Source of the DNA: Corynebacterium suranareeae | Lineage (GTDB): Bacteria > Actinomycetota > Actinomycetes > Mycobacteriales > Mycobacteriaceae | Assembly: GCF_002355155.1 (NCBI RefSeq) | Contig: NZ_AP017369.1 | Coordinates: 1,674,001-1,738,000 of the forward strand | DNA length: 64,000 nucleotides | Direction of reading: 5' to 3' | Part shown: one piece after another, positions 24,340-33,552 of the stretch | Numbering within the stretch: position 1 is the first letter of the stretch | Layout of the letters: each line of letters begins with the position of its first letter | Translations under genes and position numbers: made by a program | Notes under the pieces: model-generated | Told to the model about the DNA's origin: nothing | The model's database searches: none | What the model saw: the letters and a program-made list of their open reading frames with translations, nothing else

Positions 24340-25585
24340 CCCGCCATTGGTGCACATCTGTGTCGTCGATGCGGATGTGTTTGATGATCCCGCCGTGTTG
24401 TTGCTGGAGTGTATGCAATAGTGCGGTGGTTTCTGCTGTGGTGGCGTGCGCGATGAGTTTTCCTCCGGGGCGCAGCATCATCCATGCGGTTTCAGGAACC
24501 AGATCGATGTTTAAACCTTTGTTGATGAAGATGGCGTGTGGGCTTGCTGATTCTGGTCCTTGCACATATCGGATATCTTTCAGCGTTTTTGGCGATAACG
24601 TATCTTTGACACTCAGGGTGGATACTCCCATGGTGCGGGCATTTCTTAGGCTTTGATCAACCATGGAGCCAAAACTAATCGCGTGAGCTTTATTGCCGGC
24701 AGCTCTAAGCCAATCGCAGGCGATTGCTGCTCCGGGATCACCACATGTCCACAGCATTTGCCCCTGGAGAGGTTCTAATGCGGCCACAGTTAGTGATCGA
24801 AGATCTTCATCTAACACATCGCCTTCAAAGCGAGGCTTTGGCAAAGCAGTCCGGGTTCCAACAGCAATCACATTTAACACCGACACTGCAGCTGGTGGAT
24901 TGTTGGCTGTACCATGGGCGATCTCCTCATCAGTACTACCTAGATCACTCAACACAGTAAGTGGTGTCTCCCCTAGCCCGAGTTCGTTTAATAACTTAGC
25001 TACCTGCACCGCACTAAATTCATCTTTGCCCAGGACAAGGAATTGTGCGCCTGATTCAATAATGGGGATCAGCGCTTCGATGGGTTCATGCCCTAAAGAG
25101 ACAACTCGGGTGCGATTAACCGTCCACCCCAACCGGGCACACGCTAGAGAAGCCGAAGAAGCCGCTGGAATAACAGTGAGGTTATCGATGCCCAGCACTC
25201 GCACCATTGCTGTGCCCACGCCATAAAATAGTGGGTCGCCTGATGCTAGAACAGCGACATGGGTGCCTTGAAACTCTTTAAATAAGGTGTCTAGATCAGG
25301 CCGTTTGGTATTTCCCGGCCAAGGGCGACGCTCTGCCTTGATCTCATCGGGCACAAGGTTTAATTGGCGCCACGAACCGATGATCACAGAGGCACGTCGT
25401 AAAGCTTGCTGCGCTTTAAGGCTTAAGCCTTCAAAGCCATCAGTGCCAATGCCAATTAGCGTTATTGATTCCGCAGGCTCCCTAGGCGCTGTTGCCTGGG
25501 CAGGATACTGGGAATCACCAACTATTGCAAAGTGGCTGCGCTCTTGACCTGGAGCAGAGTCGGGTGTTGACATCGGTTGGCTCAT
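24305..25585 (-). CDS. cobL: CobL, precorrin-6Y C5,15-methyltransferase (decarboxylating)
   Basis: Two-domain cobalamin-pathway methyltransferase of about 426 residues. The N-terminal CbiE part has LIGIGTDGFEGLSLKAQQAL, ASGDPLFYGVG and IPAASSASLACARLGW (about residues 45-150). The C-terminal CbiT part has LWTCGDPGAAIACDWLR in place of the usual GxGxGS methyltransferase loop, then HAIFINKGLN. The second glycine motif has drifted (CGDPGA), so CbiT activity is doubtful. The start (GTG 25591 or ATG 25585) gives a 40-residue N-terminal extension without homology. Few other cobalamin biosynthesis genes are nearby, so the role is uncertain. Confidence 0.8.
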   Translation of the reverse strand: MSQPMSTPDSAPGQERSHFAIVGDSQYPAQATAPREPAESITLIGIGTDGFEGLSLKAQQALRRASVIIGSWRQLNLVPDEIKAERRPWPGNTKRPDLDTLFKEFQGTHVAVLASGDPLFYGVGTAMVRVLGIDNLTVIPAASSASLACARLGWTVNRTRVVSLGHEPIEALIPIIESGAQFLVLGKDEFSAVQVAKLLNELGLGETPLTVLSDLGSTDEEIAHGTANNPPAAVSVLNVIAVGTRTALPKPRFEGDVLDEDLRSLTVAALEPLQGQMLWTCGDPGAAIACDWLRAAGNKAHAISFGSMVDQSLRNARTMGVSTLSVKDTLSPKTLKDIRYVQGPESASPHAIFINKGLNIDLVPETAWMMLRPGGKLIAHATTAETTALLHTLQQQHGGIIKHIRIDDTDVHQWRVTKPVTPEAVN

Positions 25586-25626
25586 AACCACTTATTGTAG
25601 ACAAACACCCTGATCCGTCCTGTGCT

Positions 25627-26367
25627 TTAACGAGGCATCTTCCGCCACAGTGGTCGGGGAACCATCCGCATGATCCAAGCCAAAACCCGAAGGCGTCCAG
25701 GAATCCACACGGTAGTGCTCTTTTTCTTCGTGGTATAGGCATCTACTACTGCCTTGGCTACATCGTGTGGATACACCGACATCGGTGCAGGCTTCATTCC
25801 GGTTGTCATAGAACCAATCACAAAGCCAGGACGCGCGATGATCATCCGCACGTGTGATCCATGCAAAGCATCGGCTAAACCTTGGCAAAAGGCATCAAGT
25901 CCTGCTTTGGTGGATCCATACACATAGTTCGCCCGGCGCGCCCGCCACCCAGCGATGGAAGAAAACGCCACGATTGCCGCCGGAGTAGTTTGTACGCGGA
26001 GCTCATCGGCTAAAACAGTCAGCATAGATACTTGAGCTGTGTAATCTACCGTGGCGATCGTCGTGGCGTGTGCTTCATCAGATTCTGCTTGTTCTTGGTT
26101 TCCTAGGATGCCAAAGGCCACCACGGCAAGGGAGATCTCCCCTGCTAGGTTTTTGGCCTTTTTCACAAGCTCACGGTGAGTACCTAGTTGGGTGGCATCA
26201 AAATGCAGCACATGAACAGACGTTGCACCGAGCTTGTTCAGATCAGCTACCAAAGCGCTTGTTGCCTCTGGTCGACGAGCCGCTAAAACAATATCGTGGC
26301 CTGCACAGGTAAGGGTGGCTATTTCACCTGCGATATCAGAGGTCGCCCCAATCAGCAGAATGCTCAA
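25627..26367 (-). CDS. DprE2-like short-chain dehydrogenase
   Basis: A 246-residue SDR. The nucleotide loop is LIGATSDIAGE, the catalytic serine lies in FSSIAGW and Tyr/Lys in YVYGSTKAG. The sequence GWRARRANYVYGSTKAGLDAF and the C-terminal IMRMVPRPLWRKMP closely resemble DprE2, the reductase that completes decaprenylphosphoryl-arabinose, so this is probably a paralogue acting on a related substrate at the membrane. The start is inferred as TTG 26367, preceded by AAAGGA; its TTGA overlaps the pepQ stop by three bases, which indicates translational coupling. In M. tuberculosis a similar SDR also sits beside cobL. Confidence 0.82.
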   Translation of the reverse strand: MSILLIGATSDIAGEIATLTCAGHDIVLAARRPEATSALVADLNKLGATSVHVLHFDATQLGTHRELVKKAKNLAGEISLAVVAFGILGNQEQAESDEAHATTIATVDYTAQVSMLTVLADELRVQTTPAAIVAFSSIAGWRARRANYVYGSTKAGLDAFCQGLADALHGSHVRMIIARPGFVIGSMTTGMKPAPMSVYPHDVAKAVVDAYTTKKKSTTVWIPGRLRVLAWIMRMVPRPLWRKMPR

Positions 26368-27503
26368 CGCAGTTCCTTTGGCTGGTTGTTTAAGGTCTCG
26401 CACCCATCTTCGGTGACAACCACGATGTCTTCAATGCGTGCACCGTGGTGACCTTCAATATAGATGCCGGGCTCAATGGAAAATGCCATGCCAGGTTCTA
26501 ACACGAGTGAGTTACCCGCCATAATGAAGGGCTCCTCATGGGTAGATAGACCAATGCCGTGTCCAGTGCGGTGGATGAAGTACTCACCGTATCCTGCTGC
26601 AGCAATATGATCACGAGCTACCGCATCGACAGATTCTGCGGTTACACCAGGGCGAACATGAGCAACGGCAGCTAGCTGTGCTTCGTAGAGCACCTGGTAG
26701 AACTTGGTGAATTCTTCATCTGCGTCCTCAGGGTTGCCGCCCACGACGTAGGTGCGTGTGCAATCAGAGTGGTAGCCCGGTCCAAAAGTACCTCCGATAT
26801 CCACGACAACGATATCGCCGTTGCGCAGCACTCGATCAGAGAAACTGTGGTGCGGGTTTGCACCGTTTTCAGCTGAACCCACGATCACGAAGTCCACCTC
26901 GGAGTGTTCTTCGAGGATCAGATCGTTTAATTGGGCTGCTACGTCTGCCTCAGTGCGTCCTGCTTCAAGAAGCCCTGGAACTTGAGCGTGTACCCGGTCA
27001 ATGGCTGCACCGGCGCCGCGCAGCTGATCGATTTCTGCCTCGTCTTTAGAGACAAAGAGTTCTTTCAATACCTCTACTGCCAGTTCCATGCGGCACGTTG
27101 ATCCCACCAAGTTGTGGATCGGAATGAGGTGATCTGCCGTAATCGAGGAACCAATACCCAGTGCGGTGACTGTTGAAACACCAAGTGCTTTTACTGCCAA
27201 CTCATGGGCATCATCGCCGTCAACCCAACCAGCCACGTTAATCTCCAAGTCAGGGATCGCAGATAGTGCCAGATCTCCTCGGTCAACGGCTGGGAGGATG
27301 ATGGTTGCTGTACCTGTAGCGGGGACAACCAACGCAGTGAGACGCTCATGGGTGGAGATCCAACTACCAGTGAGATAGGCAAGTTCTGCGCCGGTGCCAA
27401 TGATTAAACCATCTAGACCAGCAGTGCGTGCACCTTCTTGAGCACGAGCAAGACGTGACGCGTACACCGATGATGGGAAATTACTTGTTGAAGGGTCACT
27501 CAT
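26364..27503 (-). CDS. pepQ: Xaa-Pro peptidase, M24 family
   Basis: A 379-residue cytosolic metallopeptidase cleaving X-Pro bonds. A creatinase-like N-terminal domain (to about residue 150) precedes the pita-bread fold. All five metal ligands are visible: Asp/Asp in VVVDIGGTFGPGYHSDCTRTY, His in IHRTGHGIGLSTHE, Glu in FSIEPGIYI and Glu in ARIEDIVVV. The ATG at 27503 (MSDPSTSNFP) is chosen over a longer reading to 27542 because AGGG stands upstream and homology begins there. It is the first gene of a pair with the DprE2-like SDR and diverges from the trypsin-like gene. Confidence 0.92.
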   Translation of the reverse strand: MSDPSTSNFPSSVYASRLARAQEGARTAGLDGLIIGTGAELAYLTGSWISTHERLTALVVPATGTATIILPAVDRGDLALSAIPDLEINVAGWVDGDDAHELAVKALGVSTVTALGIGSSITADHLIPIHNLVGSTCRMELAVEVLKELFVSKDEAEIDQLRGAGAAIDRVHAQVPGLLEAGRTEADVAAQLNDLILEEHSEVDFVIVGSAENGANPHHSFSDRVLRNGDIVVVDIGGTFGPGYHSDCTRTYVVGGNPEDADEEFTKFYQVLYEAQLAAVAHVRPGVTAESVDAVARDHIAAAGYGEYFIHRTGHGIGLSTHEEPFIMAGNSLVLEPGMAFSIEPGIYIEGHHGARIEDIVVVTEDGCETLNNQPKELR

Positions 27504-27532
27504 AATGTTTAACCCTAGTAGCCTTAACAGGT

Positions 27533-28174
27533 GTGCGATCAAACCACACTGTCAGAATCAAATCTGCTGGAAGCTATGCCAGCGGTCTGTTGATCACGAA
27601 AAAGCATGTCACAGACACCTTCGCTCCTTCTATGACATCTATTTCAGAACGGGCAACGTACATCCTCACGGCGGATCACTTTCTGCGCAGCTGTTCCAAA
27701 GTCATCTACATCAGGGGCCAAAACTTCACGGCTACTGCCACAACAAGTTTGTCCGTGTTTGGCACAGATCTCGGTTTGATCAAATTAGACGGTAAAGCAC
27801 CAACAATGCCGCTTCCGCTTATTACAGACAAACCACTTCATGTGGGAAGTAAAACCATCACGTACGGTTTCGGTGGGCAGCCTTCAGCCACCACCCCTAA
27901 GGAAATCCATGGGCGGGTGATCTCTACAATCCCCTACGGTGTATCAAGAAATCGCATCACCAGAGTCCACCACGGTGTTTTGATCTATAACTCGCCGGAA
28001 AAGGCCGTTAAGGGTGATTCCGGTGGACCAGTGCTGGTTGATGGCCGTGTGGCTGGAATCCAATCAATGATCTCTGACCCCGGTGGCTTTAACACCGGGG
28101 TGGCAACCGCTGCGACATTAACCCAGCACTTACCCGCGCTGGCTCACGCCATGGACTTATTAGAGCACAACTAA
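27533..28174 (+). CDS. Trypsin-like serine protease without signal peptide
   Basis: 213 residues with the chymotrypsin-fold triad in order: His in ILTADHF (about residue 49), Asp in FGTDLGLIKLDG (about 79) and Ser in KGDSGGPVL (about 162). The N-terminus reads RSNHTVRIKSAGSYASGLLIT and begins almost at the mature protease core, with no export signal. Family members in actinobacteria are normally secreted. The GTG start is only 29 bases from the divergent pepQ start. The gene may have lost its 5' part when the neighbours were joined, or may be leaderless and cytosolic. It ends seven bases before the helY stop (convergent). Confidence 0.72.
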   Translation: MRSNHTVRIKSAGSYASGLLITKKHVTDTFAPSMTSISERATYILTADHFLRSCSKVIYIRGQNFTATATTSLSVFGTDLGLIKLDGKAPTMPLPLITDKPLHVGSKTITYGFGGQPSATTPKEIHGRVISTIPYGVSRNRITRVHHGVLIYNSPEKAVKGDSGGPVLVDGRVAGIQSMISDPGGFNTGVATAATLTQHLPALAHAMDLLEHN

Positions 28175-28181
28175 CAAGCCT

Positions 28182-30971
28182 TTAAGAACCAATAGCTACA
28201 ACGCCGCGCCTAATAGCATCAATCGCCTGACGAGCAGCTCTCGTGGTGTCATCTTGATACGCAGTTTTGGCCACTTGTTCAAGAAGATCAATAACTTGGC
28301 GGCACCAACGCACAAAATCACCAGGGGTTAATTCCGCACCGTTTTCAGCTGCAGCAGCCATGCAATATCCCAGTGGCGCACCCGATGCCCACTGGTGGAT
28401 AGCGGTAGCAAAACCAGCCTCAGGCTGGCGGGTAATAGGAAGTCGGTGACGACGTTCATCTTCTACCAACTCACCCCAAATCCGTTCCACACTGTTCATA
28501 GCATCAGCCATGTTTTCAGTAACGGCCTGCGCTTCCCCACCAGTTTCCCGACGGTTTTCAAACGTACACATGCTCACCACACCAGCAAGCTCTGCAGGAT
28601 CAAGGTTGTCCCAAATGCCACGCTTGAGACATTGCGCCACCAACAGATCTGCCTCACTGTGGATTTTTGCCAAACGCTCGCCTTCATCAGTGATCACTGG
28701 GTTATCTGGATCTGTGTAATCCACATAATCCATTTCACTCAACAACGACAAGATGCGCTCAAAGGTCCTACCCAGAGTCTCCTTGGCTTTATCCACATTG
28801 CCCGTCAACCGAGCCAAATCACGTTCTTTACGGATCATGCGTTCCGCCGTACGCGCTAGGTGCTCACGATCAGGCCAATGATGTGCCTCATGATCTCTGA
28901 TAGCAGCACGCAACTTCGTCACTGTCGCATTCGGGCGAACCCTAGCAAACTCCCGCATCTTATTGGGGCGTTTGAAATGCTCACGGCGGAACAGCTCCTG
29001 GACGCGCCGGGCATTGCGGCGTGGTTCCTCAATGGCATGGCGTGGAAGACGCATGTGACCAATGGTGATCGGAGGATTGGTAAATGATTCTGCATCTACG
29101 CGTCCTGACCATCCAGATTCAGTAGTCACCCACGGGCGTGGATCTCTGCTTTGATTAGCAGGTGTCATCACCACAGCAAGAATTGGTCGTTTTCTACCCG
29201 GCATGGCAATAACATCACCGATTTGCAGCTTGGATAACACCCGAACGGTTTCTACCTGGCGATCTGCAATGCTTTGTTTGCGGTTGAGTTTTTCTTCTTC
29301 GTTAAGTTCACGCCGCAGCTGCATGTAATCAAGGAAGACGTCCACTGCATCTTGATCTTCACGTACCGCAGGGTTGGTGGCAGCAATTTCTTTGTTTAAT
29401 TGCGCACGCAGTTCTGCCACTTTGGCTTCTGCACGTTCAATTTCTCGGACATCGCCCACCACTGATCCATCGGCTTGGAACTGTGCGAAGGATTTTTCCA
29501 AAAGGCGCAACGAGGGCTCATAACCAATGGTTTTCAACAAGTTGACCGACATGTTGTAGCCCGGTTGGAAAGTAGAAATTAGTGGATAGGTACGCGTTGA
29601 GGCAAGACCTGCCACCCAGCGAGGATCAAGTGCTGGTGACCACTGCACCACCGCATTGCCCAAGGTATCGATCCCTCGTCGACCCGCACGGCCAGTCAGC
29701 TGTGTGTATTGGCCTGGGGTGAGATCCACATGGCCTTCACCATCAAATTTGACCATCTTTTCCAATACGACAGTGCGCGCTGGCATGTTGATACCCAAGG
29801 CCAACGTTTCAGTAGCAAATACCGCGCGAACAAGACCTTTAACAAAAAGCTCTTCTACGATATGTCTAAAAGCTGGAAGCATACCTGCGTGGTGGGCTGC
29901 AAAACCTCGCATTAATGCTGCACGCCACTGCTTGAAGTTGAGTACTTGAAGGTCTTCTTCAGGGATACCCACCACACCGGCGTCGACAATGCGGGCAATT
30001 TCTTCTGATTCTGCCTGATCTGTGAGAACTAATTTAGAACGTAAACACTGATACAGCGCGCCATCACATCCAGCTCGAGAGAAGATAAACGTGATCGCCG
30101 GCAGCATATTAATACCTTTGAGGATGCTTAACACTTCTGGCCGACCAAGAGGCCTGTGTCGATCTTGTTCGCGTGGTTTACCTGTTCGGTGATCCTGTTT
30201 ATCGCCTTTACTGCGCGCGCGGAATCCCTCGCCAGAACGATACGCTGCGCGTCCCTGTTCACTTTGTTTGCTGTTGAGGCGATCAATCGTTGCCTCAAGT
30301 TCTTTATTCACCCGACCATCAGTACCTGGTTCAAAAAGTGGCATGACTTTGCGCTGCACCATCATGTACTGATCAAGTGGCACTGGGCGGTGATCAGTGA
30401 CAATGACGCGGGTATCACCACGGACAGTGGTGAGCCATTGCCCAAACTCTTCGGAGTTGGACACAGTGGCTGATAGCCCGATGATGTTAACCGAATCATC
30501 CAAATTCAAGATGACTTCTTCCCACACCGCGCCACGGGAGGCATCAGCAAGGAAGTGGATTTCATCCATGACCACATGGCTTAGGCGCTCTAACGCAAAA
30601 GATCCGGCATAAATCATGTTGCGCAGCACTTCGGTGGTCATCACAACGATATCCGCATCGTGGTTAATGGAGACATCACCGGTGAGCAAACCCACGGCAT
30701 CTGATCCGTGTTTGGCCACTAAATCGTGGTACTTCTGGTTGCTGAGTGCTTTGATCGGGGTGGTATAAAAACACTTTGTCCCCCGCGATAGAGCGAGGGA
30801 CACTGCGAACTCACCAACAATTGTTTTGCCCGCGCCGGTGGGCGCACATACTAAAACACCGTGGTCTTCTTCCACAGCCTGGCAGCCTTTGATCTGGAAA
30901 TCGTCCAAATCAAAGCCCAGGTCTGCGACAAACTCTGAAAGGTGGGTGCCCTTTTCGGCAGAAAAACTCAT
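28182..30971 (-). CDS. helY: Ski2/Mtr4-like superfamily 2 helicase HelY
   Basis: 929 residues. Walker A is CAPTGAGKT (about residues 40-48), followed by TTPIKALSNQKY (Ia), MDEIHF (II), GLSATVSN (III), FIFSRAGCD (IV) and QLTGRAGRRGID (VI). The long C-terminal part resembles the DSHCT region of RNA helicases that feed the exosome. A role in RNA turnover is inferred from the family. An insertion rich in Arg/Lys/Glu (about 240-275) separates the RecA domains. The ATG at 30971 has GGAGG immediately upstream. It lies 25 bases after tatC and is probably the last gene of the paf-tat transcript. Confidence 0.9.
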   Translation of the reverse strand: MSFSAEKGTHLSEFVADLGFDLDDFQIKGCQAVEEDHGVLVCAPTGAGKTIVGEFAVSLALSRGTKCFYTTPIKALSNQKYHDLVAKHGSDAVGLLTGDVSINHDADIVVMTTEVLRNMIYAGSFALERLSHVVMDEIHFLADASRGAVWEEVILNLDDSVNIIGLSATVSNSEEFGQWLTTVRGDTRVIVTDHRPVPLDQYMMVQRKVMPLFEPGTDGRVNKELEATIDRLNSKQSEQGRAAYRSGEGFRARSKGDKQDHRTGKPREQDRHRPLGRPEVLSILKGINMLPAITFIFSRAGCDGALYQCLRSKLVLTDQAESEEIARIVDAGVVGIPEEDLQVLNFKQWRAALMRGFAAHHAGMLPAFRHIVEELFVKGLVRAVFATETLALGINMPARTVVLEKMVKFDGEGHVDLTPGQYTQLTGRAGRRGIDTLGNAVVQWSPALDPRWVAGLASTRTYPLISTFQPGYNMSVNLLKTIGYEPSLRLLEKSFAQFQADGSVVGDVREIERAEAKVAELRAQLNKEIAATNPAVREDQDAVDVFLDYMQLRRELNEEEKLNRKQSIADRQVETVRVLSKLQIGDVIAMPGRKRPILAVVMTPANQSRDPRPWVTTESGWSGRVDAESFTNPPITIGHMRLPRHAIEEPRRNARRVQELFRREHFKRPNKMREFARVRPNATVTKLRAAIRDHEAHHWPDREHLARTAERMIRKERDLARLTGNVDKAKETLGRTFERILSLLSEMDYVDYTDPDNPVITDEGERLAKIHSEADLLVAQCLKRGIWDNLDPAELAGVVSMCTFENRRETGGEAQAVTENMADAMNSVERIWGELVEDERRHRLPITRQPEAGFATAIHQWASGAPLGYCMAAAAENGAELTPGDFVRWCRQVIDLLEQVAKTAYQDDTTRAARQAIDAIRRGVVAIGS

Positions 30972-30996
30972 ACCTCCAAGGGTACCTGGCTAGGTC

Positions 30997-32025
30997 CTAG
31001 AGCACGTCACCGAAGTCCGCGCGCCCGGGTTTATAGCTTATCGACGCCTGCCCACCTGGCTTTTGCATCTGCGAAGGCTCTACTGCCTCTGGGGCTTCGA
31101 CTGGACTTGGTGCGTCTTCTCCACCAGAAGATACATCCAACGGGGACGCCGAAAGGTCATCGCTGTCCAACCACTCGGGACGATTCTTCACGCGACGTTT
31201 GTCATTGATTCGGCAGAATTGGATCGCCAACTCCACTAGAACTGTTAGTGATAGCGCCAGAACCAACATGGTGAATGGATCTTGACCAGGGGTCATAAAC
31301 GCGGCGAAGACAAACAAAATCATGATGATCATGCGGCGCTTATCTTTAATGGCGTCATATGGAAGGATACCCACCACGTTGAGCATGCCGATGACGAGCG
31401 GGACCTCGAAACTCACACCGAAGATCGCCAGCAAGGCAAGAAGGAACCCGAAGTATTTATCACCGGTTAGTGCCGCTGCCTGAGTATCGCCACCAATGGT
31501 GAGCAAGAATTCCAGGCCGTACGCCACCACAAAGTACGCAAGAACAGCACCACTGACAAACAACAGCACGGCAATGGTGACGAAGATGGCGGTGTATCGG
31601 CGCTCGTTTTTCATCAAACCTGGGGTGATAAATCCCCACAGTTGACTAAGCCAAATCGGGGATCCTAGAACCATTCCCACTAGTGCTGCTACTTTCAGGC
31701 GAAGCATGAAGGGATCAAAAGGGCCGGTGGCAAGCAAACGGCATTCTTCTGAGTCACTCATGGCCCAGCGGGATTCAGCAGGCAAAGAACAATACGGATC
31801 CCTGAGCAATTCACCTAATGTAGGGATTTGCCACACGGAGGTGTTGTACCAAATAAAGCCAATGATGGTACCAACCAAGATGCCGGCAAGCGCGATGAGC
31901 AGGCGGCGTCGAAACTCTTTGATGTGCTCGACAATGGTCATCTCCCCTGTGGGGGATCTCTTCTTCTTTTTAGAAATTTTCCTCCGGGGGCGTTTCACCA
32001 CTGCGGAGCTTTGTTGTTCAGCCAA
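30997..32025 (-). CDS. tatC: Sec-independent translocase TatC
   Basis: The receptor subunit that recognises twin-arginine signal peptides, six membrane helices. Diagnostic segments are MTIVEHIKEFRRRLLIALAG, the periplasmic region with SPIWLSQLWGFITPGL and FGVSFEVPLVIGMLN; the Glu of SFEVP is the conserved functional residue. About 25 basic residues (KRPRRKISKKKKR) precede the core and about 60 Pro/Ser/Glu-rich residues follow it. The start is uncertain: TTG 32025 has AAGGA almost touching it, and an internal ATG at MTIVEH is the alternative. It is downstream of tatA. Confidence 0.93.
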   Translation of the reverse strand: MAEQQSSAVVKRPRRKISKKKKRSPTGEMTIVEHIKEFRRRLLIALAGILVGTIIGFIWYNTSVWQIPTLGELLRDPYCSLPAESRWAMSDSEECRLLATGPFDPFMLRLKVAALVGMVLGSPIWLSQLWGFITPGLMKNERRYTAIFVTIAVLLFVSGAVLAYFVVAYGLEFLLTIGGDTQAAALTGDKYFGFLLALLAIFGVSFEVPLVIGMLNVVGILPYDAIKDKRRMIIMILFVFAAFMTPGQDPFTMLVLALSLTVLVELAIQFCRINDKRRVKNRPEWLDSDDLSASPLDVSSGGEDAPSPVEAPEAVEPSQMQKPGGQASISYKPGRADFGDVL

Positions 32026-32129
32026 TTCCTTGAACGTCCTACCTGCGGTTTTATGTACAGACTACGACGCACCGCAACAAAAGGTAGCTGTTACGGTGCG
32101 ATGATTTTTAGGCAAAGAAAAACTTTTAC

Positions 32130-32459
32130 CTATGCAGAACGGTTTGGGTCCTCGTAGTTCTGACGGTAATCAGGGGTCTGTGGCTGCTGAGGATTCTGCA
32201 CCTGCTGACCCTGGTAGTGCTGCTCAAAGTTGGGCTGCTGTACAGGCTGAGGAGGCTCGATCTGGTTTGGGGCAACCTGGTTTTGAGGCTGCTGCTGTTG
32301 TTCTGGGGTCTCGTTGTCTTTGTTCATCTCTTTGACTTCAGACTTGAAGATGCGCATGGAACGGCCGATGGAACGTGCCGCATCTGGCAGTTTCTTTGCG
32401 CCAAACAGCACGATGATCAACAAAACGATGATCGCAATTTCCCAAGGTCCTAGGGACAT
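32130..32459 (-). CDS. tatA: Sec-independent translocase TatA
   Basis: 109 residues. A single N-terminal helix (PWEIAIIVLLIIVLFG) meets the FGAKKLPDAARSIGRS hinge and amphipathic helix typical of the pore-forming TatA. The second half is an unusual Gln/Asn/Pro-rich tail (QQQQPQNQVAPNQ and similar), as in other corynebacterial TatA proteins. The ATG at 32459 gives the expected MSLGPWE start. It lies between pafC and tatC on the same strand. Confidence 0.93.
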   Translation of the reverse strand: MSLGPWEIAIIVLLIIVLFGAKKLPDAARSIGRSMRIFKSEVKEMNKDNETPEQQQQPQNQVAPNQIEPPQPVQQPNFEQHYQGQQVQNPQQPQTPDYRQNYEDPNRSA

Positions 32460-32565
32460 GTGGTCTACTCCAAATTCACATTAAACAAGCTTGTTCATTT
32501 CTGGAAAAGTGGGGTGTCCGTATTATCCAGGAATGAAACCCTTGCACATTGGTTGTTGTTGGGTC

Positions 32566-33549
32566 TTACTCTACGTCAAGATCATACGCCGACAAACCGC
32601 TAAAAGCCTTTTGGTTTATACATTTTTGAAGATCTTCAGGACTAGTTACTTTTAAATGCTCAGCATGGCCAATCGCGAAACGGATGAACCAGCCCCTCGA
32701 AAGCAACGGGAAGTTAACTGTGTACCAGCTGAATCCATCACCGTCTTGGATGGGCTCACTATCTTCAGCAACATCCATGGCCATGTAATTCGCCAGCCAC
32801 ATTGCGTCCTCACGCAGCAACAATGTGGCAACATCGGAGGCTTTAGCAAAGTCGAATGGATCATCAGTTGATACCGCAGCTCCGCGTTTGGGGCGTATTG
32901 CTTTGCTGTCAAGAAGCACGATGTTGTGGATGCGATCAAGCCTAAAGGTCCGCCAATCGTTTTCAGCTTCTTCCCAGGCTTTGATGTAGGTTTCGCCTTC
33001 ATGGGTGAAAATATGTGCTGGGCTCACCTGCCTCAATCTGGTGCTATCTGATCGGTGGGAGTGGTATTCAAAGCTCACCTGCTTGGCCACATCCATGGCT
33101 TCACGGATAACTTCTAAAATTTCTGCGCCTTGGTCTTCACCGGTGGAATCAAAAACGGTGGAGGAATACTCCCCCATGATTGCGCGCAATTTATTGGCCG
33201 CAGAGATAACGGCGTCTTGTTTGGCCAACCCAGGTAAAGATTCCAAGGATTCTAACGTCAAAAGCAGCACACCGGCTTCGGTGGGTGTAAGGCGCAAAGG
33301 TTTGTCCATGCCTTGGGCATTGTGGACTTTGACCTCTTTGTAATCAAGGTCTAATTCAACCAAGTCACCTGGAAAAAGCCCCGGAAGACCACACATCCAC
33401 AGTCTGTTTAGATCCTCCATGATTTGGGTGGAGGGTTGTCCCAAATCACGAGCAGCCTCCATGACGGTTCGGCCTTTATGCCTGGTGAAATAGGGCAATA
33501 AATTAAGCTGACGGGCCAGGTCACTGACTTTATTTGATGATTTCGCCAT
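32566..33549 (-). CDS. pafC: PafC, WYL-domain transcription regulator
   Basis: 327 residues. An N-terminal winged helix (residues about 5-60) is followed by a WYL-type ligand-sensing region (VSFEYHSHRSDSTRLRQVSPAHIFTHEGETYIKAW; the signature appears as TYIKAW) and a C-terminal WCX-like part. With PafB it forms the PafBC activator of the RecA-independent DNA-damage response in mycobacteria. The gene starts four bases after pafB, so the two are made together. It belongs to the pup/paf block. Confidence 0.88.
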   Translation of the reverse strand: MAKSSNKVSDLARQLNLLPYFTRHKGRTVMEAARDLGQPSTQIMEDLNRLWMCGLPGLFPGDLVELDLDYKEVKVHNAQGMDKPLRLTPTEAGVLLLTLESLESLPGLAKQDAVISAANKLRAIMGEYSSTVFDSTGEDQGAEILEVIREAMDVAKQVSFEYHSHRSDSTRLRQVSPAHIFTHEGETYIKAWEEAENDWRTFRLDRIHNIVLLDSKAIRPKRGAAVSTDDPFDFAKASDVATLLLREDAMWLANYMAMDVAEDSEPIQDGDGFSWYTVNFPLLSRGWFIRFAIGHAEHLKVTSPEDLQKCINQKAFSGLSAYDLDVE

Positions 33550-33552
33550 GTC

